Shown piece by piece: positions 26,501-36,440 of a stretch of DNA of 64,000 bases (within the stretch, counting starts at the first letter, position 1; every line of letters begins with the position of its first letter). Below the pieces are notes generated by a model that saw nothing but the letters and a program-made list of their open reading frames with translations, was not told the origin of the DNA and made no database searches. The position numbers and the translations under genes were made by a program. Source of the stretch: Sinonovacula constricta (taxonomy: Eukaryota; Mollusca; Bivalvia; Cardiida; Solecurtidae); contig CM017563.1 of NCBI GenBank assembly GCA_007844125.1, positions 12,512,335-12,576,334 on the forward strand, in the 5' to 3' direction.

Positions 26501-29500
26501 TAATTATTCTTTGTTATACCACGCTGAATGCAGTGGTACATATATATGTATTTAAATCCAGAGCCAATTCTCTAAAATGGATAGGTAAGTCTTCACAAGT
26601 GATTTCAAATTTATGAGTACGGGCCATTTTTGAGCTAAGGAACATTTCAAAATGCATTAATAAAGAGTAATTTTTAATCTATTCATGATTTATTTCTTTA
26701 ATATTCAATCAAATATCATAGCAGTTCCTCTTTATTCATTATCATTCTAAATTGACCTTTACAGCCCTGGCCTGCTGACAAAGGCACCAAGTGATTCCCT
26801 CCAGAGTGTGGCACGGATGACGCCCACTGGAGACACATATCGTGGCATTGACAGTTTCTTCATGGTGGGAGTAGAACCAGAACAGCAGGAGGAGAGAACT
26901 CTAACACCCACACAGTCAAGGAAGGGCAGTAGTAACAAGGAGGAGAAGATAAAAGTTAGCTATCAATGTACGTATAACTTGAATATAGATATTTAATACT
27001 TGTTCAACCAAACATCAACAGTGCATAAATATACAAAATATAAACATTGACATAACACAAAATACAAGAAGTAAATATAAACATATGAATAAACCCGGGT
27101 CTTGGCCACCAGGTCTTGCTTTTCTATGAAACCTGTATTATTTGTGTTTTTTCTGCCTGTAGGGCACACAAGATGGCACCCAGATGGCACCCAGATCTTG
27201 TTTTACAATAAAACCTGTATTATTTGTGATATATCTGCCACTACAATATACAACTTGACTCGCAGATCGTGTTTTACAATAAAAGCTGAATCATTTATGA
27301 TATATCTGCCACTACAGTATACAACATGGCCCCCAGATCCTGGAAACCAGACTTCAGTATCGCAGACTCTGTACCAGTGGATGAGGTGGAAGATGAGGAG
27401 GCTGAGAATGATAGAGCAAATTCTGTAATGGCCTACCATGCTTACAGGTACAATTTTGATGTTTAACAATTAATTGAATTGAAATGCCTTAGATTTTATT
27501 ATCAAAACAACCTCAACGGTATTTAATTTCATAATGTGACTGAAAAATCAGCCATATTTAGCTACTCATTCTAAAAAAACCAACCACAGTTGTATTTAGT
27601 TACACAATGGAAAATATAAACCCAGACGTATTAAACTATACACTGAAAAAAACTATTTTAGCTACACAATGTAAAAAGCAAACCCAGGCATAGTTAGCTA
27701 CACTGTGTTTGGCAAAACAACATAGAAACAATCAACACAAAAACATTTAACACCCCCAAAAAAGAAAGTGTTATAGTATTGTTAAAATACCATTTGTCTA
27801 AATGCTGCATTCTGTTATGTACTCAAAATACTCTTCTTCAAAACCCAATTATACACTTGTTAAATCATTGCAATGTGTCATGATTTCTGTGAGCATTAGT
27901 CCAAGATAATAGTTCGTACCAATTACACGCTATTGCTACATATATGGGAAGCTCATGATCATTGGTGTTATCTTTTAACCTCTTTGCCCCTCACTATGAG
28001 AGACCCAACTGGGTCAAGAGCCTTGTGTAATTGTCTCCAAGATGACCTGCATCATCGGATACCCACGCTCGACTATTCGGTTTTACTTCATTCGTCAATA
28101 GTAGGCTTATTGGTAAATTTTCTGTCATTATTGAACTGAATAGGACAAGAATTGGCCATGCATAATACTTCACATTTTTGAACCTTATACATTTTTCTGT
28201 TTCTTATCTCGTATTTAAATTTTAACCTAATTATACTTTATTTATATTAAACCATTATCATAGTCTGCATTGTGCGACCTATCAAGTGTCACTGTGATGT
28301 AAAACCCAAAATACATAATACAAATACATGAACAAGTATAATGTAACAACACTGTAGATTAATCTCTTGTTCTGGATGGCACATTTTCGTGCAGAATTCC
28401 TTAATCAAAGAGCATATTGCAATAACTATTTCATCCGTTCACAAACTTGGAATGGGGAGCCCACGGCTGAGCAGACTTGAGGCGCCAACTTGAAAGCCCT
28501 TCACCATGTGGGTTCTTATCCTGGTCAAGCATGACTTTTCATGTGCGGAGGTCCTGACAGTTGTTCTACCAAGACACGTTTCTGATGGTTTCCTCTGTCA
28601 GTAATGGCTAATCATTGTATAAGAACCATAATTGTGTTTTGGCATGATGTATATATCATATCCTTACCTTAAGCTATTTTGTAGTGAGCAGGTGATGTCG
28701 GACATTACGGAACGTTTAATCAGTCGGTTTGATGAACTACCGCTGGATGAGGACTCAATGTCGGACCACAGCAGTGGCAGTGCATACAGGAGTCTAGGAG
28801 AGGAGTTTAGGACCTTCACACCAAGATGGTAGGTATAAAATGTGCAAGATACCCATAAATATTGATGTCATGTTGATAAGAAGTTTTTTTCTTAGCTTGG
28901 CTATTTATGACTAAAGAGGACTATTTCCCTTTTCCTAGCATCTGCATCTGAGTCCCTCCCTATAATGTTTAGGTTAAAGTTTTGCATGCAGTTATCAAGT
29001 GTGCATACCGCCAAGAGGGTGCCCATGACCCAGCGGTTAGATTTGCTGACTTGTAACTCCTCAGACCCTCGCTACAGAATGAGAATTTTCATGTGGGCAG
29101 GTTTTCTGGCTAATCTGTGGTGCACAAGTGGTTTTAACCAGACTGGAGTCTTCCTCTACCAATGATTAGCTGGATGTGGCCAATATGACCATAATTGTAT
29201 AGGTATGATCACTTTGAGAAGCATTGTTATGGCATAAAATCAGATCACCAGCATTTTAAATGATACTCTAAAGAAGGGTCATTTGATTTCATAACCTACC
29301 ACTGACAATTTAGTCTTTAGGAAGTTGATTGGCCAATTATGAGCCAATCAAAATGCTTAATGGACAGTGTAATGAGAAGCCACTTTGTGGGTTATGAAAA
29401 TAACATAGAAGATGTGATGGGGCTGGCTTTTTTAGGAGCAAGATAACTGGGTCTTTTTTTTACTGCAGTAAGAGGTTGGATTATGTAGATGTAGATAGGG

Positions 29501-32500
29501 AGAGGAACATTGAAGTTACTAACTGGATAATATCTAATCATACAACAGAAAATACATTCAACTTTTTGTCAAAAAATACACTTTTTTTCATCCATAAAAC
29601 CATTGATGTTTCTCTTTAAAAGGCACTACTGATTGTTTTTCTTTTCTTTGTAGAGCAAAACAGTAAAGGGAATCTAAGGAACACACTCTTTGTCTTTAAA
29701 GGTTAAAATATAATGTTTAAATATCTTTCAGCACAAGTCATGGGTCTAGTGTGCAAAACTCCCCTACGCCCATTCCTTCTGCACGAAACGGTGTCCAACG
29801 TGAAGCCAGCAATGTTAGCCGAGGCTCTGTCTCAACAAGTCAGACCCTTAAGTCAACCAGACACTCTACAGGGTCACCATCATCGCCACACCCACCACGC
29901 AGTCAGCGCATCACCCAGACACCCAGACAATCAGGCCAGGCATTGACAAGATCGAAGACGCCCCAATTATCAAGGTCCCGACTGGGCATCCAGACACCAC
30001 GAAGGTCAAAGACCACCCATGAAGACTTGGATAGACCAGTATCTAGAATGATTGGTAAGTGTTTTATTGGTGAAAAGGTATTAAAATTTGAATCTTAGCT
30101 TACTTCAAGTGACTAAATAAGGCCGTAGGTATAAAGGTATTACGCATTACCTAGTATGAGATGAAAACTAATGTCATTTTGGAAAGAGTTAGACAGAAGC
30201 TCACCTGCTCTTTTTCCAGTGAGGACAAATGCTTACACATGTTATTCCCAATGATTTAAACACTGTAACTGATTTTATTAAAAGAACTGGATTTATTTCA
30301 TGCTAAAAACAGCATTGCTGAATATCCTCCCAAAGACAATGATAAGCGAGCTTTCTTTCTTTTGTGCCACTTTTGATGGGCCGTCTTGGGGATCTTTTGA
30401 TTGGATAATGAGGATGTCTTACCATTTACCATATATTGGTTTCCTTTATTGCTGTGAACACTTTTCCAACTGAACATGGATGTTTGGGGCTTTTATGACC
30501 TTAAAATTTATTTAATCAATGGTATTGTTTAGAAATATATATCTTTGCTATGAAATGATTTTAATTAATAAAGATCTTATTTAACAAGTTAATACCCTCA
30601 GATATACCAGCCGCAATAGCTCATGTGGTAGAGCATCGGCTTGTGAATCGAGAGGTTGAGAGTTCAAACCCTGGCTGGGTCAAACCAGAGATTTTAAAGT
30701 TGGTAGTAGTGGCTTCCCTCCTAATGCTTGGGTCTAAGGGGACAGCATTACGCCTGACTCATCGGTGTCAGTATTATGGACCAGCCGGGTTCAGTCCCTG
30801 GGCACCTCATAAGTGCCCCTGTTCTATAATGATAGAAACGTCACTGCACAGTATCGGCAAAAATGCCGGCAAATCCTATCCCAAATATAATTTGGGCAAT
30901 ATTTAAGTCACATTCATTGGCCAGTCTGTCTAGACATGATTTGTCCATGCTCTTTGGTATCGTTATTAGCTGTGGCAAAGCAGTGTCTGGTTATATTCAT
31001 TTATTTTAATGGTAATTATTCTTTGCGACTCAATTAATTTTCTTGCAGTGATGGAAGGTACAGACCTGAGTATATATGATGCAGTAGGAGAGAAAGAGAA
31101 ATGTAATGCTGAGGATGAGGAGACACTGGATCAACTGGAATATGAGCTTGCATCACAGTCAGGCAGAGTTACTGGTGAGTTACTGTAAACACTTTTGCAT
31201 AGTGCGCATCTATATGTAGCATACATTTGTTTATAGTGCGCACCATTATATATATATATACCAATATGCAAATTTATACCAATATATAACAGTGTATCTT
31301 TATTTGATGCCTGGCAGAATAACAAGCGAGTTACTACAAAATGTATAGCAGACATATATTTAAAGCATTCAATTGTGTGTGGCACTCCTTATGTTAGGTC
31401 TGACAGAGAAACAGGCGATGGCTTCTTTTATTATGGATTAACCATAAACACTAAATGTTATTAAGAACATACTCCTATTAAAGAGCACGTCTCCATGCTC
31501 ATATTAATTATGCTCACTATATTGATTTTAGGTCAGGCAAAGTAATAGGGAACCTGATCAATAGTTACAGCTTCAAATATGCACACATTTCCTTAACTTA
31601 TTTATATTATAACCATTGTTTATTCTCTGTTCCCTTTTTTAGCCTTTGACCCACCTGTTAAAAATTATGTCATCTCGCTAATCATTTATATGGCAACAAA
31701 TCATACTGTTTCCTACCAAACCTGGTAGCGCAATCAGTATATCGTCGGCTCCAGGTAAGGGAGTCCCCAGGTTCGATCCCAGGTCATGACATACCAAAGT
31801 CATTAAAAATGGTAGTAGTATAGCTCCCTTGCTAACACCTAAGCAAATGTAAGGGTAGTTCCACGACTGGTTGGACGGGTATCAGGAGAATGTTACAGAG
31901 TGTGGTATCATGCCAGTCATTCACAGTATTCTATACACAGAGAAAGCAGCACTATATCTGCTTCTGAAATACTGTTGGTGGGACGATAAACCCAACATAA
32001 AACATACTTTTTTTTCATTTTTCTTATCTGTTCCCTCAACAGCTGATGGTAAGATTTCAAGGATGGAGATGCCAGAGGACCTCTCCGATGACTCCATTGA
32101 CGACAGCCTGGAAAGTTTCCGATCCATGAGTCGCATTGGACATGACCACGGAATCGACATCAACAGCAAACTCAGGTAGTGTCACATAGTTGAGTCAGTA
32201 GTTTGCTGACAGTAAGACCTCTTGATTGAAATTTCGTAGTAACATGGTGCCTTAAACTCAGGTTGTGTCACATGACTTACCTTTTTTCATTAAATTTCAG
32301 CATGTACTTAACCTATTGTGCTTTCCTTGTATGCTATTCTATACTCATGCTTTGTTGTTTTCAATTTGTTAAAATGTCTATTGTTGGCTCCAGGTACAGG
32401 ACACTCCGGGTTGATCCTGGGCCACGACATACCAAAGTTGTTTAAAATGGTATACTCCCTTGCTAATGCAAATATAAGGGTAGTTCCATGACTGGTTGGC

Positions 32501-33324
32501 CCGATGTCGGGATGATGTGACTGGGTATGGTAGTATCATGCCAGGTGTTCATGGCATGCTATACACAGTGAAGGCAGTACTATATCTGCTGCAAGTGAAT
32601 ATCGTCTCCAGATAACTGAGATACTGTTGGTGGAACAATAACAAACATTGGTCTATTGTTGCTGTTTATGTTAAGCTTTATAGTACTAGGAAATTTTTAA
32701 CATTTATGTTGGGTATAATCATAAATTACAATAAACTCAGTAGTCTTATAAAAAGTTGTCCGGGTGTTGGTTGGTTAATTAGTAAATAATATGTTCTAAA
32801 TTACCGGTACTGTAAATCTCTGTGGTCTTGCAAAAAGAATTGAAAGCTTACATGTGTTTTATTAATTCAGTTCGTATCTAATACATAATGAGGACTATGT
32901 TTATTCATTAAGGTTGTTAGTTCTTGTCATTTGACAATTGTACCTATGAACATTTAGGAACATGGAAGGAAAAAAAATTCAACCTAGTTACATTTAATGG
33001 CTATTTTAGACAAATCAAAGGGAAGAGTCAATGGTGCACCCTTAGTCAGCTGGAATACCTCCCCAACATTAATTGCCTGTCCCAACCGGGACTTGCACTC
33101 ATGCTGTCGGCTAGGGGTTAAGTATAACCTGGGGACTGCCATGGGAACCCCTTATAAAAATTAAATGAAATTACATGTATTAACATATATGTATTAGGGT
33201 TAACCTCTACATAAGCATATTACAAATAATTCAGCATATTTATACTTATTTTTCCAGAAAAGATGAGCTGGAAGAAGATGAAGATGCCACAGATGATGAA
33301 AGTGATGTTAGAAACTTAATGTGA
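10915..33324 (+). CDS. ZBBX: ZBBX homologue, zinc finger B-box domain-containing protein, 1023 aa, 20 coding exons
   Basis: Seen: the joined exons total 3072 nt, 1023 codons plus TGA. An in-frame TGA at 10900-10902 precedes the ATG. Residues ~22-62 form a charged, coiled-coil-like helix. Residues 136-172 form a B-box zinc finger: CGQC (136-139), CQQC (148-151), CAGC (156-159), then His164 and His172. Residues 246-255 read [10 protein letters not shown], like a short block I recall from vertebrate ZBBX. Residues ~600-648 are Ser/Arg-rich and low complexity. A second Ser/Thr/Arg/Pro-rich block lies at ~808-915. The C-terminus is acidic and ends DVRNLM. Known: vertebrate ZBBX has an N-terminal helix, one B-box and a long disordered tail of about 800 residues; its transcript is enriched in ciliated cells and its molecular role is not established. 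Inferred: orthology, from the B-box position and the shared block. Other B-box proteins such as TRIMs fit less well because there is no RING or second B-box. Confidence 0.9.
11138..11226 (+). repeat. Tandem copies of a ~27-30-bp unit in ZBBX intron 1
   Basis: The motif CTTAGATGCTTAATATAAGA and close variants are repeated three times in succession. Confidence 0.7.
15186..15410 (+). mobile_element. SINE family 2 copy in ZBBX intron 4
   Basis: Pattern of this family: a tRNA-like head (GCTGACTT...), a B-box-like GGTTTAAATCCTGGTC, then TCTTCCAGCTGGTTTGCAGT, then GCTGGTAGTTCCAACCAGA, then GGCCTTCCTTCAGCAATAAT. The order is kept in other copies in this window. No coding function. Confidence 0.65.
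16063..16270 (+). mobile_element. SINE family 2 copy in ZBBX intron 4
   Basis: Blocks in order: GCCGACTTGTAACTCCTTCT, CAGTTCAGGTCCCTTTC (B box region), GGTCTTCCAGCTGACCTGCA, GAGGTCTTCCTCCACCAAAA. Direct orientation, second copy within the same intron. Confidence 0.7.
16915..17170 (+). repeat. Cryptically simple GAT/GAG-rich tract in ZBBX intron 5
   Basis: Irregular runs of GATGAT, GATAAT and GAGGAG just upstream of exon 6 of ZBBX. An 84-codon open frame across it is low complexity and not supported as coding. Confidence 0.6.
17575..18115 (+). repeat. ~48-bp minisatellite, ~11 units, in ZBBX intron 6
   Basis: Each unit contains CCTTTACTTGCTGTAAACA, then CTTTAGGGTGGGGTATGTTT. Units begin every 48-49 bp. 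The last units (after ~18030) are more diverged. A related single copy lies in inverted orientation at 42985-43070 in a WRAP53 intron. Confidence 0.9.
18340..18470 (+). mobile_element. Partial SINE family 2 copy in ZBBX intron 7
   Basis: Only the body remains: AGTCTCCCAACTGAGCTGCA, GCTGGTGGTTCTAACCAGAC, GGCCTTCCTTCAAAATG. The tRNA-like head is missing. Confidence 0.55.
19378..19572 (+). mobile_element. SINE family 2 copy in ZBBX intron 8
   Basis: Head AGCAGTTAGAGTCGCAATCT (A-box-like), B-box-like GGGATTGAGTCCTGGTT, body GGTTTTCCGGCTAACCTGCA and GGATCTTCCTCCACTAATAA. It is followed by three copies of a ~31-bp tail unit (GCGATTTAACAGAAAACA) to ~19660. Confidence 0.72.
22546..22810 (+). mobile_element. 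tRNA-like SINE head plus dispersed repeat body in ZBBX intron 10
   Basis: GTTAGCTCAATTGGTAGAGC is a strong tRNA A-box context, but the B box is degraded. The body shares short blocks with 34740-34930 and 61720-61790 (CTTCAGCA..., AAAACATGGCCACC). Confidence 0.5.
23266..23460 (+). mobile_element. SINE family 2 copy in ZBBX intron 11
   Basis: Head GGCAGAGCCGTTAGAGTTGC, then GTGGGTTTGGGTCCCTT (B box region), GGTTTTTCCAGCTAACTTTA and CTTCTCCACCAGTAATTAGC. It ends directly against the pearl-like element. Confidence 0.7.
23470..24235. mobile_element. Pearl-like element: GTCT microsatellite plus ~146-bp core tandem repeats, ZBBX intron 11
   Basis: The left arm starts CATACCGGTGTTTACACCGG, then GGGGACTATAGG, then a (GTCT)n tract at ~23520-23568. 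Core units follow; a GTCGCTA/GTTGATA landmark starts at 23673, 23819, 23965 and 24111, exactly 146 bp apart, each with AAGGTCAAGGTCACAGCATG. The right arm contains GGGACCGGTAGGGGACTACT and CCCGCAATACTATC. Known: bivalve pearl elements, thought to be non-autonomous Helentron-like, combine a tetranucleotide microsatellite with ~160-bp core repeats. The assignment is by architecture only. Confidence 0.7.
24236..24960. other. Rest of ZBBX intron 11, nothing recognised
   Basis: AT-rich intronic sequence without repeats or open frames of note. Confidence 0.5.
27100..27335 (+). repeat. ~90-bp tandem repeat spanning the ZBBX exon 15 acceptor
   Basis: Three diverged copies carry AAACCTGTATTATTTGTG or a variant, then a ~10-bp gap to CTGCC(A)CTAC, then a block ending CCCAGAT or CGCAGAT. 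Only the third ends in an acceptor that keeps the reading frame (exon 15 starts at 27318). The first copy also has a TGTAG acceptor-like end. Confidence 0.65.
28455..28640 (+). mobile_element. SINE family 2 copy in ZBBX intron 15
   Basis: Diverged copy: GTGGGTTCTTATCCTGGTC, TTTTCATGTGCGGAGGTCCT, then a GTTCTACCAAGACACGTTTC body and a CAGTAATGGCTAATCATTGT tail. Confidence 0.55.
29016..29205 (+). mobile_element. SINE family 2 copy in ZBBX intron 16
   Basis: GCTGACTTGTAACTCCTCAG head, TTTTCATGTGGGCAGGTTTT, AGTCTTCCTCTACCAATGAT and TAGCTGGATGTGGCCAATAT. Similar in order to the other copies; the B box is degraded. Confidence 0.65.
30604..30905 (+). mobile_element. tRNA-derived SINE (third family) in ZBBX intron 17
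   Basis: Head CAATAGCTCATGTGGTAGAG (A box) and GGTTGAGAGTTCAAACCCTG (B box) spaced as in a tRNA, followed by a ~220-bp body unlike families 1 and 2. The cloverleaf is not intact enough for a tRNA gene. Confidence 0.72.
31716..32000 (+). mobile_element. SINE family 1 copy in ZBBX intron 18
   Basis: Head CCTGGTAGCGCAATCAGTAT (A box) and CCAGGTTCGATCCCAGGTCA (B box), then GACATACCAAAGTC, a TGGTAGTAG block, AAGGGTAGTTCCACGACTGG, TATACACAGAGAAAGCAGCA and the end CTGTTGGTGGGACGATAAAC. It ends only ~40 bp before ZBBX exon 19. Confidence 0.82.
32383..32652 (+). mobile_element. 5'-truncated SINE family 1 copy in ZBBX intron 19
   Basis: Starts within the tRNA-like head (GTTGGCTCCAGGTACAGG), keeps CGGGTTGATCCTGGGCC, the AAGGGTAGTTCCATGACTGG body and the end ACTGTTGGTGGAACAATAAC. 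Confidence 0.8.
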
Positions 33325-34590
33325 CAAGTCAAGACACTATTACTTGGAAGATGTTATGTTGAATTCTAGCAAAATGCTGTCATTGGTCCTATACACCATT
33401 CCATAGATAATACAGCAGCTCCGCCTTCATGTCCATTTCAAAATGTTACAGTGGCATTTTTACCCTTTAATTTCCTACTTAGGCATTCCCTATTTTTTAA
33501 AAGAAAATCTTGTTGGAATGTAAGTTTAAATGTTTAATATATGAAATACATATTTATTTATGTTTGCTTATTTTTAAAGAATTGCTTCAACTCATTCTTA
33601 TCTCAATCAACAAATGAGCATGCTGCTGTCATAAGTGTTCCAAAAAGGTGACATTCTATTTTTTTCTTCTGTATTTATATATCAAATACCCAAAAGGGAG
33701 GTAAGAAGGTGTGGGATTTAAATATTAAGAGTAACGTCCCATTATAAATAAAGACAAAATGAGTGGCTTAGAAACCAGGTTTTTAACTTATACTGATCCC
33801 TCTTGACTGCCCACTTCTTGGGTAGAACCATAGACCTGGTAATAACTGTGCTGAGCAATGAGCAGTTTTTAGTCATGTCATTGGAATAACAAGACATGTT
33901 TGGTATGTTGTTTGAACCTGGGGCCCTCCAATCCAGTTCTGAACATCATAAACATTAGACACACAAAGGCAAAAAGTCTTTGGACACTAATTGACTTATT
34001 TTACACTTTGTCATAAACAGGTCATAACCAACTGCAGTCTTCTGTTACCAGTTTTGATTGATAGAACTGTAAGATTTAGATTATACACCTTCTATACAGC
34101 TGAAAATTATTAGGACATTGAAATTTTATCATTGAAATTTTATCCAAAATAAAGATTTTTTTTCTCAGAAAGAAAAAAAACAGTGTGAAGGTCAGAAACA
34201 AAGTAGGATTTTGTTCATAACCCTCCTAATTAAATTAAGCATTTACTGGACAGTATTGTACTGCCTATTTATAAGCAATGTAAATGTCACTGTAAACCTG
34301 TGACAGAAAAATAATGTGCTTGTCTCTAAAATTATATGTTTGCATTTATTTTGATTCAGTATCGCATATATATTTATTTTATTTATATCTTAATCTTTGT
34401 TTTTTCTTTACTTTTTAAATTGTTGATCTTAATATTCTTTAAATCTTGTTTTGCAGTATGTTTAATAGTTTAATGTTTACTGTCAATAGTGATTGTTGTA
34501 ACTGTTATTTGTGATACTTGTATGTTTGTTTAAAATCTGTGCTGTTGTGTTCCATTTGTCACGAAAATAAATGTGTCAAACTTAAGATTG
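33325..34590 (+). other. ZBBX: ZBBX 3' untranslated region
   Basis: About 1.26 kb of AT-rich, non-coding sequence runs from the stop codon to the last good polyadenylation signal, AATAAA at 34566-34571, which is followed by the GT-rich stretch GATTGTGGGTTTCTT. An earlier AATAAA near 34148 could give a shorter 3' end. Confidence 0.6.
34566..34571 (+). terminator. Polyadenylation signal AATAAA, probable ZBBX 3' end
   Basis: Canonical hexamer with a GT-rich downstream element within 30 nt, about 1.24 kb after the ZBBX stop. Confidence 0.55.
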
Positions 34591-34689
34591 TGGGTTTCTT
34601 ATTTATAAACGGTTGTTATAAATAATTTTGATCAGCCTACTAAATTTTAAATAAGTATCACTGGTCCCATTTTTTCTACTAAAGTTGAA

Positions 34690-34930
34690 CATGTTGGAAT
34701 GGGTATTTTCGATCACCGGAGCAAAGCTTAGGGTGAGCTGTTGAGATTGCCAACCATCCGTCATTACACGTCCGTCCATTTTCTTTAAACAATATATCGG
34801 AAACCGCTGGCCCAAATTCAACCAAACTTCCAAAGAAACTTCAGCAAGAAAAAATTTGTTAAGAATTTTGATCCATCAAAAAACATGGTCACCTAGGCTG
34901 TGGCCATTTTTCATAGATTGCTGCGAGTTT
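34690..34930. repeat. Dispersed repeat fragment downstream of ZBBX
   Basis: Contains GTCCGTCC, AACAATATATCGGAAACCGC, AAACTTC...CAGCAAGA and AAAAACATGGTCACC blocks, which recur in part at 22650-22800 and 61720-61790. Family unassigned. Confidence 0.4.
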
Positions 34931-35494
34931 CTAGTCACCACCAGGTACATGTATTTGTATACCTCGCCTAAAGTTAAGTCATTGAGTAGATTTTAAGTTT
35001 TCTTCCAGACAAGAAAAGTAAAGTAAGGGAGATAAATAACAATTTAATTAATAATTTAACAGACATCATTATGGTTCTTGTTCCCTGACTAATCACCTGG
35101 TACCTATTTAAATCCACCTTATTTGTAATTATTATATGTTATTAGTATTAATGTTATCAAACTGCCAAAGCCCTAATAAAGGAAACAAATGACCTCAAAA
35201 ACACAATGATGATGATGACAAAGTGAAAATGTCCAAAATATGTTGGCTCTTTAGGGAAGTCATTGAGCATAGAAAAAGACCAAACCAATATTTATAATTT
35301 TACATTTATTTTCACAATACATAATGAAAAGTGCACAATATAACAAAAACCAACAAGTTGACTTTACAAGTATGTTTAATGAACAACACCAACACATGTG
35401 TATATGATGTGGCTGTATGTGGTAAACTTCAGGTATGCAGCCATTTCATTCCAGTTTTAAAACATTTTTCTAACATTTCCTACTTTTTTTGCAG

Positions 35495-35527
35495 GTAGCA
35501 CATTTATATGACACAATTTATCAACAG
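35495..35527 (+). other. Candidate 33-bp microexon (unassigned)
   Basis: TTTTTTTGCAG precedes it and GTGAGT follows it, a strong splice context on both sides, and its 33 nt are an open multiple of three (VAHLYDTIYQQ). No partner exons were found nearby, so this may be chance or part of an alternative ZBBX 3' extension. Confidence 0.15.
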
Positions 35528-36289
35528 GTGAGTTTTCTAGAATTATTTTGAAACTGCAGATGCTTTAAAAGCATTCTGGAGAATTTAAAACAATGTGTCT
35601 TATGAAGGGTGATATGACTTTAGAAGATCATAATTATGGAATTCCTATAAACAAACAACACTATTTCAATAAGAATAAAATTGAACGAACCTACAACCAT
35701 GATCTAGATAAAATATACATTTTAATGCCAAAGTTTAATGTACAAAATATATACAAAGGTTCATGAAATGTAAGAAATTGAGGAATAAAATCAACAAATG
35801 CTTAAATGTTGTCAAAAGGTAAATAAACTGTTTTTCACTGTAGTTTAGATGTAAAGAATTAATGCTTCCTTAGATAAACATACAATAGAACATGACATGC
35901 AGAATTTTTTTTAAAAAGTTTACCAATTTCAGAATAAACTTAATCTCTTGCTTTTTGTTCAGAAATTAAAACAAAACTTTTTTACCAGTACACTCTGATC
36001 ATAAGTATTTAACAAACAAAATATAACAAAAATTATCACAAAAAAAAACTAAACAAGTGTCTTGTCATTATTGACAGAAGATGTTTACAACTGCATATAC
36101 TAGTAAACAAAAGATTCGGTATTAAGCCATTAAATTTCTAAGGACAGCAAAACTCAAGAAATTTATCCTCAACTTACTGTTCAGTAATCTTTCAATGAAC
36201 AGTTAGTTATTTACCAGGAATTTGTGGTGACTTTAAATAATGTATAGAGCTGCCTTCTCTGTGCTAGCATGAAATAAACAAATGGACGC

Positions 36290-36440
36290 TTATGGCCTCA
36301 ATGTTAGAGTCACTGACTTGTAACTCCTCAGCCCCTTAATGCATGGGTTTGAGTCCTGGTCGGGGCAAGAATTCATGTGGGAAGTTTTCCAGGTAACCTG
36401 GAGTGAACTGCAGGATGTAACTTAAATGGCCATAAATGTG
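36290..36440 (+). mobile_element. SINE family 2 copy, intergenic
   Basis: TTAGAGTCACTGACTTGTAA head, GGGTTTGAGTCCTGGTCGG (good B box) and GAAGTTTTCCAGGTAACCTG. The 3' part is deleted. Confidence 0.65.

Larger units (their letters stand above)
10915..33324 (+). other. ZBBX: Exon map of the ZBBX homologue
   Basis: Coding exons: 10915-10979, 12869-12982, 14129-14219, 14565-14607, 16652-16776, 17241-17336, 18232-18284, 19144-19207, 20152-20365, 21900-22154, 23090-23214, 24983-25062, 25636-26256, 26765-26967, 27318-27447, 28685-28828, 29732-30054, 31049-31174, 32043-32175, 33258-33324. Every intron is GT-AG and phases match at all junctions. The least certain boundary is the exon 14 donor. GTTAGC after 26954 is close by but breaks the frame into exon 15; GTACGT after 26967 keeps it, so I chose that. 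Exon 11 has a second possible acceptor 39 nt upstream (exon start 23051). The B-box is split between exons 5 and 6. Exon 13 (621 nt) is the largest and encodes a disordered segment. Confidence 0.85.

Noticed and set aside
26950..26955. GTTAGC as the ZBBX exon 14 donor
   Set aside because: It would put exon 15 out of frame and stop early. GTACGT 13 nt downstream keeps the frame and yields a continuous 1023-residue protein.
30620..30680. Possible tRNA gene
   Set aside because: A and B boxes are present but the acceptor and anticodon stems do not close, and a SINE body follows. The same reasoning applies to the heads at 22546, 31716, 48339 and 61098.
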